Below, piece after piece: positions 61,560-64,000 of a stretch of DNA of 64,000 nt. The notes under the pieces were generated by a model, which did not search any database, was not told the origin of the DNA, and saw nothing but the letters and a program-made list of their open reading frames with translations. How positions within the stretch are numbered: the stretch's first letter is position 1; the number at the start of each line of letters is the position of its first letter. The translations under genes and the position numbers were made by a program. This stretch comes from Veillonella absiana (GTDB taxonomy: Bacteria > Bacillota > Negativicutes > Veillonellales > Veillonellaceae), in the NCBI RefSeq assembly GCF_032970905.1, contig NZ_JAWJZA010000010.1; one strand, given 5' to 3'.

Positions 61560-61808
61560 ATGGATATAATCATTTTATTTACCTCCTATTACTTTGCCAC
61601 TAAGGCGGACACTATGCTCACTAAGGAACTGGTACCACATAAATTGATGGCCACACCTCCTGAACTAAGTGATGTGTGTGGTCTCTGTATCCGTGTTCAC
61701 CCCAATGTGGTTGGGATGGTACTTTCACTATTGAAAGTGCATAAAATGAGTCATTCCGGTATATTTTATTATGAAAAAGGCATACCTTGCCAGCGGTATG
61801 AGGCATAA
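61560..61808 (+). CDS. DUF3343 putative selenium/sulfur carrier
   Basis: An 82-residue protein of the DUF3343 type: a short ferredoxin-like fold with LFTSYYFATKADTMLTKE and the CGLCIR motif (Cys40, Cys43), with a third Cys77 near the end. DUF3343 co-occurs with selD and yedF and is proposed to carry reduced sulfur or selenium. AAGGAGG fits this ATG; a TTG-started frame 31 codons longer has no ribosome site. About 100 bp separate it from yedF. Confidence 0.82.
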   Translation: MDIIILFTSYYFATKADTMLTKELVPHKLMATPPELSDVCGLCIRVHPNVVGMVLSLLKVHKMSHSGIFYYEKGIPCQRYEA

Positions 61809-61907
61809 GACATCGTTTAATCTGTCTACAGTTGAATCGACGTCACGAAAAAATTGTCTGACCAATGGCATAATTATCAGTATATTAGAAGAAAGAAGGA
61901 TTTAATC

Positions 61908-62942
61908 ATGAGTAATGAAAATGTAATTCGCGCATGGGCTGTGAAAGAAGCGGGCGGTAAATTAGAACGTTATGATTTTGATGCCGGAGAATTAGGTGCT
62001 GATGATGTAGAAATCAAGGTGGAATATTGTGGCGTATGTCATTCTGATTTATCTATGATGAACAATGAATGGGGTATGAGCAGTTACCCACTCGTTCCTG
62101 GACATGAAGCGGTAGGCGAAATCATTCGTATGGGCAGTGCTGTAAAAGGTCTCAAAGTAGGTCAAAAAGTTGGAATTGGTTGGACATCGGAATCTTGTCA
62201 ACATTGTAATCCTTGTATCGGTGGTCATGGTAACTATTGCCCTGAAAACGTACCAACTATTGCTGGGAATGGTCGTCACCAAGGTGGTTTCGCCGACAAA
62301 ATGCGTGCACAATGGCAATGGGTGATTCCATTACCAGGCGGTATCGATATGAGTAAAGCCGGTCCATTACTTTGTGGTGGTATTACTGTGTTTGAACCAT
62401 TGTTACAACACAATATCAATGCATCTCATAAAGTAGGCGTTATTGGTATTGGTGGTCTTGGTCATATGGCAATCGATTTCTTCAACAAATGGGGCTGTGA
62501 AGTAACTGCATTCAGTTCTACACCTGATAAATATGATGAAATTCGTGCTATGGGTGCTCATAATATCTTGAATTCCCGTGATTCCGAAGAGTTTGCGGCC
62601 GCTGCTGGTACATTTGATTTGATTGTATCAACAGTTAGTGTAAAACTTGATTGGAATGCGTATTTACGTCTATTAAAACCACAAGGTAAATTACATATTG
62701 TTGGTGCTACATTAGATCCAATGGATATCAATGCCTTTGCCCTTATCGCTGGCGAAAGAGGCGTAGCTGGTTCTGCTACAGGATCCCCAGTACAATTGCG
62801 TACGATGATTGAATTTGCAGCACGTAAAGGGGTGTTACCAATTACTGAAAACTTCAACATGTCCGAAGTGAATGAAGCGATGGAACATTTAGAAGCTGGT
62901 AAGGCCCGTTACCGTATTGTATTGAAAAATGATTTTGAATAG
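61908..62942 (+). CDS. Zinc-dependent alcohol dehydrogenase (YahK/cinnamyl-alcohol type)
   Basis: A 344-residue medium-chain dehydrogenase. The catalytic zinc site uses Cys44 (CGVCHSD) and His66-Glu67 (GHE). The structural zinc site uses Cys97, Cys100, Cys103 and Cys111. The cofactor motif is GVIGIGGLGHMAIDF (about 179-193), and the following FSSTPDK suggests NADP(H) preference as in the cinnamyl-alcohol group. It probably reduces aldehydes. AAAGGA lies before the ATG; an upstream in-frame start lacks a site. The operon ends at the hairpin that follows. Confidence 0.92.
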   Translation: MSNENVIRAWAVKEAGGKLERYDFDAGELGADDVEIKVEYCGVCHSDLSMMNNEWGMSSYPLVPGHEAVGEIIRMGSAVKGLKVGQKVGIGWTSESCQHCNPCIGGHGNYCPENVPTIAGNGRHQGGFADKMRAQWQWVIPLPGGIDMSKAGPLLCGGITVFEPLLQHNINASHKVGVIGIGGLGHMAIDFFNKWGCEVTAFSSTPDKYDEIRAMGAHNILNSRDSEEFAAAAGTFDLIVSTVSVKLDWNAYLRLLKPQGKLHIVGATLDPMDINAFALIAGERGVAGSATGSPVQLRTMIEFAARKGVLPITENFNMSEVNEAMEHLEAGKARYRIVLKNDFE

Positions 62943-62965
62943 ATAGAATTATATGGTGAAAAATA

Positions 62966-63022
62966 AAAGACTCGTACGAGCCCGATATCCTGTAAAGGCT
63001 ATCGGCTTAGTACGAGTCTTTT
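62966..63022. terminator. Two-step hairpin terminator after the alcohol dehydrogenase
   Basis: Outer stem AAAAGACTCGTAC / GTACGAGTCTTTT with an inner CCGATA / TATCGG stem (one base offset). It lies between convergent genes. Confidence 0.85.
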
Positions 63023-63082
63023 GTGCATATAAAGTTCTAATGCTGTTTAATTACTTTCACCATTAATCTGTTTATTAGTACA

Positions 63083-63739
63083 TTAACCAGCTGTGTATGG
63101 TCCGAAACGACCAGCGAATAGGTAGGAACCCATTTTGCCAAGAACTGCAGCAAACACACTGGATACGATACCTAAGGCAATCATGATTAGGGCATTATCA
63201 ACATGAATCCCTGATGTCCAAGCCATGTAGGATTGAATCAAACTGAGTACAAAGTAAATAATACTTAAATACATTTTTTTCTTCAGTGCGGACGCGGTAG
63301 TAGTTTTGTAACGCATTTTACCGCCGATGTAACCAGATACAGCACCAACTAATACCAATAAAGGTAATACCATTGCTACTAATGTAGTAAAGTCAAATAG
63401 ACGGAAAGCCAAAGTGTAAGGAACTAGCAATGCTAATAGAGGTAATACAAAAGATAAGGTAGAACCTACAATTGGGAAATGTACTGCAATTGGATGTAAA
63501 TGAAGACCTAATAATTTAGCACGTTGTGCATTCATTTTACGCGGTTTATATTCCATCCAAACTGTACTTGGGAATCCACATGCAGGACAAGGTTTATCTG
63601 CTTCGTCTGCTTTTTCGATATAGCCACAAACACGACAGATAACATATTCTGTAGCAATTTTTTTTTCCATTTTTTCTGCTACTGCTGGCTTAGGCGGAGT
63701 TGCAGTTGGCGCATTTCCATTAGTTGTTGGTGTTTCCAT
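63083..63739 (-). CDS. Rubredoxin-like domain fused to a DUF2231 membrane domain
   Basis: A 218-residue protein. A Pro/Thr/Ala-rich N-terminus (1-30) leads to a small iron- or zinc-binding rubredoxin-like domain (CRVCGYIEKAD ... CPACGFP, about 34-57). Four membrane helices of DUF2231 type follow (LHPIAVHFPIVGSTLSFVLP, about 79-98, then three more). The histidines at the first helix could bind haem or metal. This suggests a membrane-tethered electron carrier, fitting the nearby rubrerythrin. AAAGAGG precedes the ATG; a start 18 nt earlier overlaps it. Confidence 0.82.
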   Translation of the reverse strand: METPTTNGNAPTATPPKPAVAEKMEKKIATEYVICRVCGYIEKADEADKPCPACGFPSTVWMEYKPRKMNAQRAKLLGLHLHPIAVHFPIVGSTLSFVLPLLALLVPYTLAFRLFDFTTLVAMVLPLLVLVGAVSGYIGGKMRYKTTTASALKKKMYLSIIYFVLSLIQSYMAWTSGIHVDNALIMIALGIVSSVFAAVLGKMGSYLFAGRFGPYTAG

Positions 63740-63893
63740 AAGATCCTCTTTCATCAATTAATCAAAAATTTTTAACTATATAATAATTTTTATTGTTTAT
63801 ATGTATAGTATACTACGTATAGCGAAAAAAATCGATATGAATCATGTAATTATATATGTGGAGATATATTAATAAGTCATATATGGTGAACAT

Positions 63894-63927
63894 AAAAAAG
63901 CCGACTACATCTATGTGTGTAGTCGAC
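63894..63927 (-). terminator. Terminator after ychF
   Basis: CGACTACA / TGTAGTCG hairpin; on the minus strand it is followed by GC and six T residues, 20 bp past the ychF stop. Confidence 0.82.
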
Positions 63928-63946
63928 CTTTAGGCATTTAATTTTA

Positions 63947-64000
63947 TTATACATTGAAGCGGAAATGAGTTACATCGCCATCTTTCATTACGTAGTCTTT
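63947..64000 (-). CDS. ychF: C-terminal end of the redox-regulated ATPase YchF (partial)
   Basis: Only the last 17 codons and the stop are in the window, reading KDYVMKDGDVTHFRFNV. This is the TGS-domain end of YchF (Obg-related ATPase), whose final residues KDY-x-V-x-DGDV-x-x-F-x-FNV are highly conserved. The rest lies beyond the right edge. Confidence 0.85.
   Translation of the reverse strand, partial: KDYVMKDGDVTHFRFNV

Noticed and set aside
12274..63062. The 9-mer CTTTCACCA appears in several intergenic regions (12274, 21221, 28429, 44375, 63054).
   Set aside because: It is also frequent inside coding sequences (24526, 24627, 38331, 39350, 50886), so it reflects codon and base composition and is not a regulatory box.
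1..64000. CRISPR arrays, tRNA and rRNA genes.
   Set aside because: The 57-bp, 27-bp and 23-24-bp repeats lack the uniform repeat and unique-spacer pattern of CRISPR; no cloverleaf or rRNA sequence was recognised.

Overview
The window looks like a chromosome segment of a Veillonella-type bacterium (class Negativicutes, a diderm relative of Firmicutes). The basis is Firmicute-style gene content and strong AGGAGG ribosome sites (cdaA-cdaR-glmM, a glmS ribozyme, DUF951) together with outer-membrane features: a YadA-type trimeric autotransporter fragment carrying an S-layer-homology motif. The genus call is inference; no rRNA or tRNA gene is present.

Layout. 1-4.3 kb: the start of an unidentified leftward gene, inverted repeats, and a heterodimeric ABC exporter. 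4.6-7.4 kb: DUF3100 membrane pair, an unlisted 43-residue membrane protein and an M20 amidohydrolase. 8-13.6 kb: methionine synthesis (ECF-type membrane protein, metB-like, patB, metA, metY). 13.9-15.9 kb: universal stress protein and pepD. 16.2-20.2 kb: NAD salvage (pncA, pncB, nadE) followed by an asparaginase. 20.3-24.9 kb: cbiZ, mscS, a D,D-carboxypeptidase, yfbR and queG with an internal hexanucleotide repeat. 24.9-31.9 kb: a selenium-dependent molybdenum hydroxylase locus (three enzyme subunits, yqeC, mocA, yqeB and a split XdhC). 32-37 kb: cdaA-cdaR-oxidoreductase-glmM. 37-39 kb: a decayed, repeat-rich patch with a PLD-like remnant and a GNAT gene. 39-41.9 kb: TRAP dicarboxylate transporter. 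42-45.4 kb: glmS with its ribozyme, and trpS. 46-50 kb: truncated adhesin and an amino-acid ABC importer. 50-54.3 kb: unknown secreted protein, stress protein, DUF2157/GDYXXLXY pair, ArsR regulator. 54.5-57.9 kb: AEC carrier and modABC. 58-64 kb: rubrerythrin with an extraordinary leader, DUF951, selD-yedF-DUF3343, alcohol dehydrogenase, rubredoxin-DUF2231 fusion and the end of ychF.

How the parts connect. selD, yedF and DUF3343 (selenium activation and delivery), modABC (molybdate import), mocA (cofactor maturation) and yqeB/yqeC/xdhC serve the molybdenum hydroxylase. This is the gene set described for the 'orphan SelD' selenium trait, here split over two loci about 30 kb apart, with no selA, selB or selC in the window. 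MetA carries Glu111, the residue linked to acetyl-CoA use, which fits the neighbouring O-acetylhomoserine enzymes. cdaA and glmM lie together as in many Firmicutes, and glmS downstream feeds the same amino-sugar pathway.

The most unusual feature is 58589-58955. The whole predicted 5' leader of the rubrerythrin mRNA is a string of about 13 small dyads. They share the core ACTT (AAGU in the mRNA), are spaced mostly 22-26 nt, and have arms that differ in sequence but stay complementary. I know of no described element like it.
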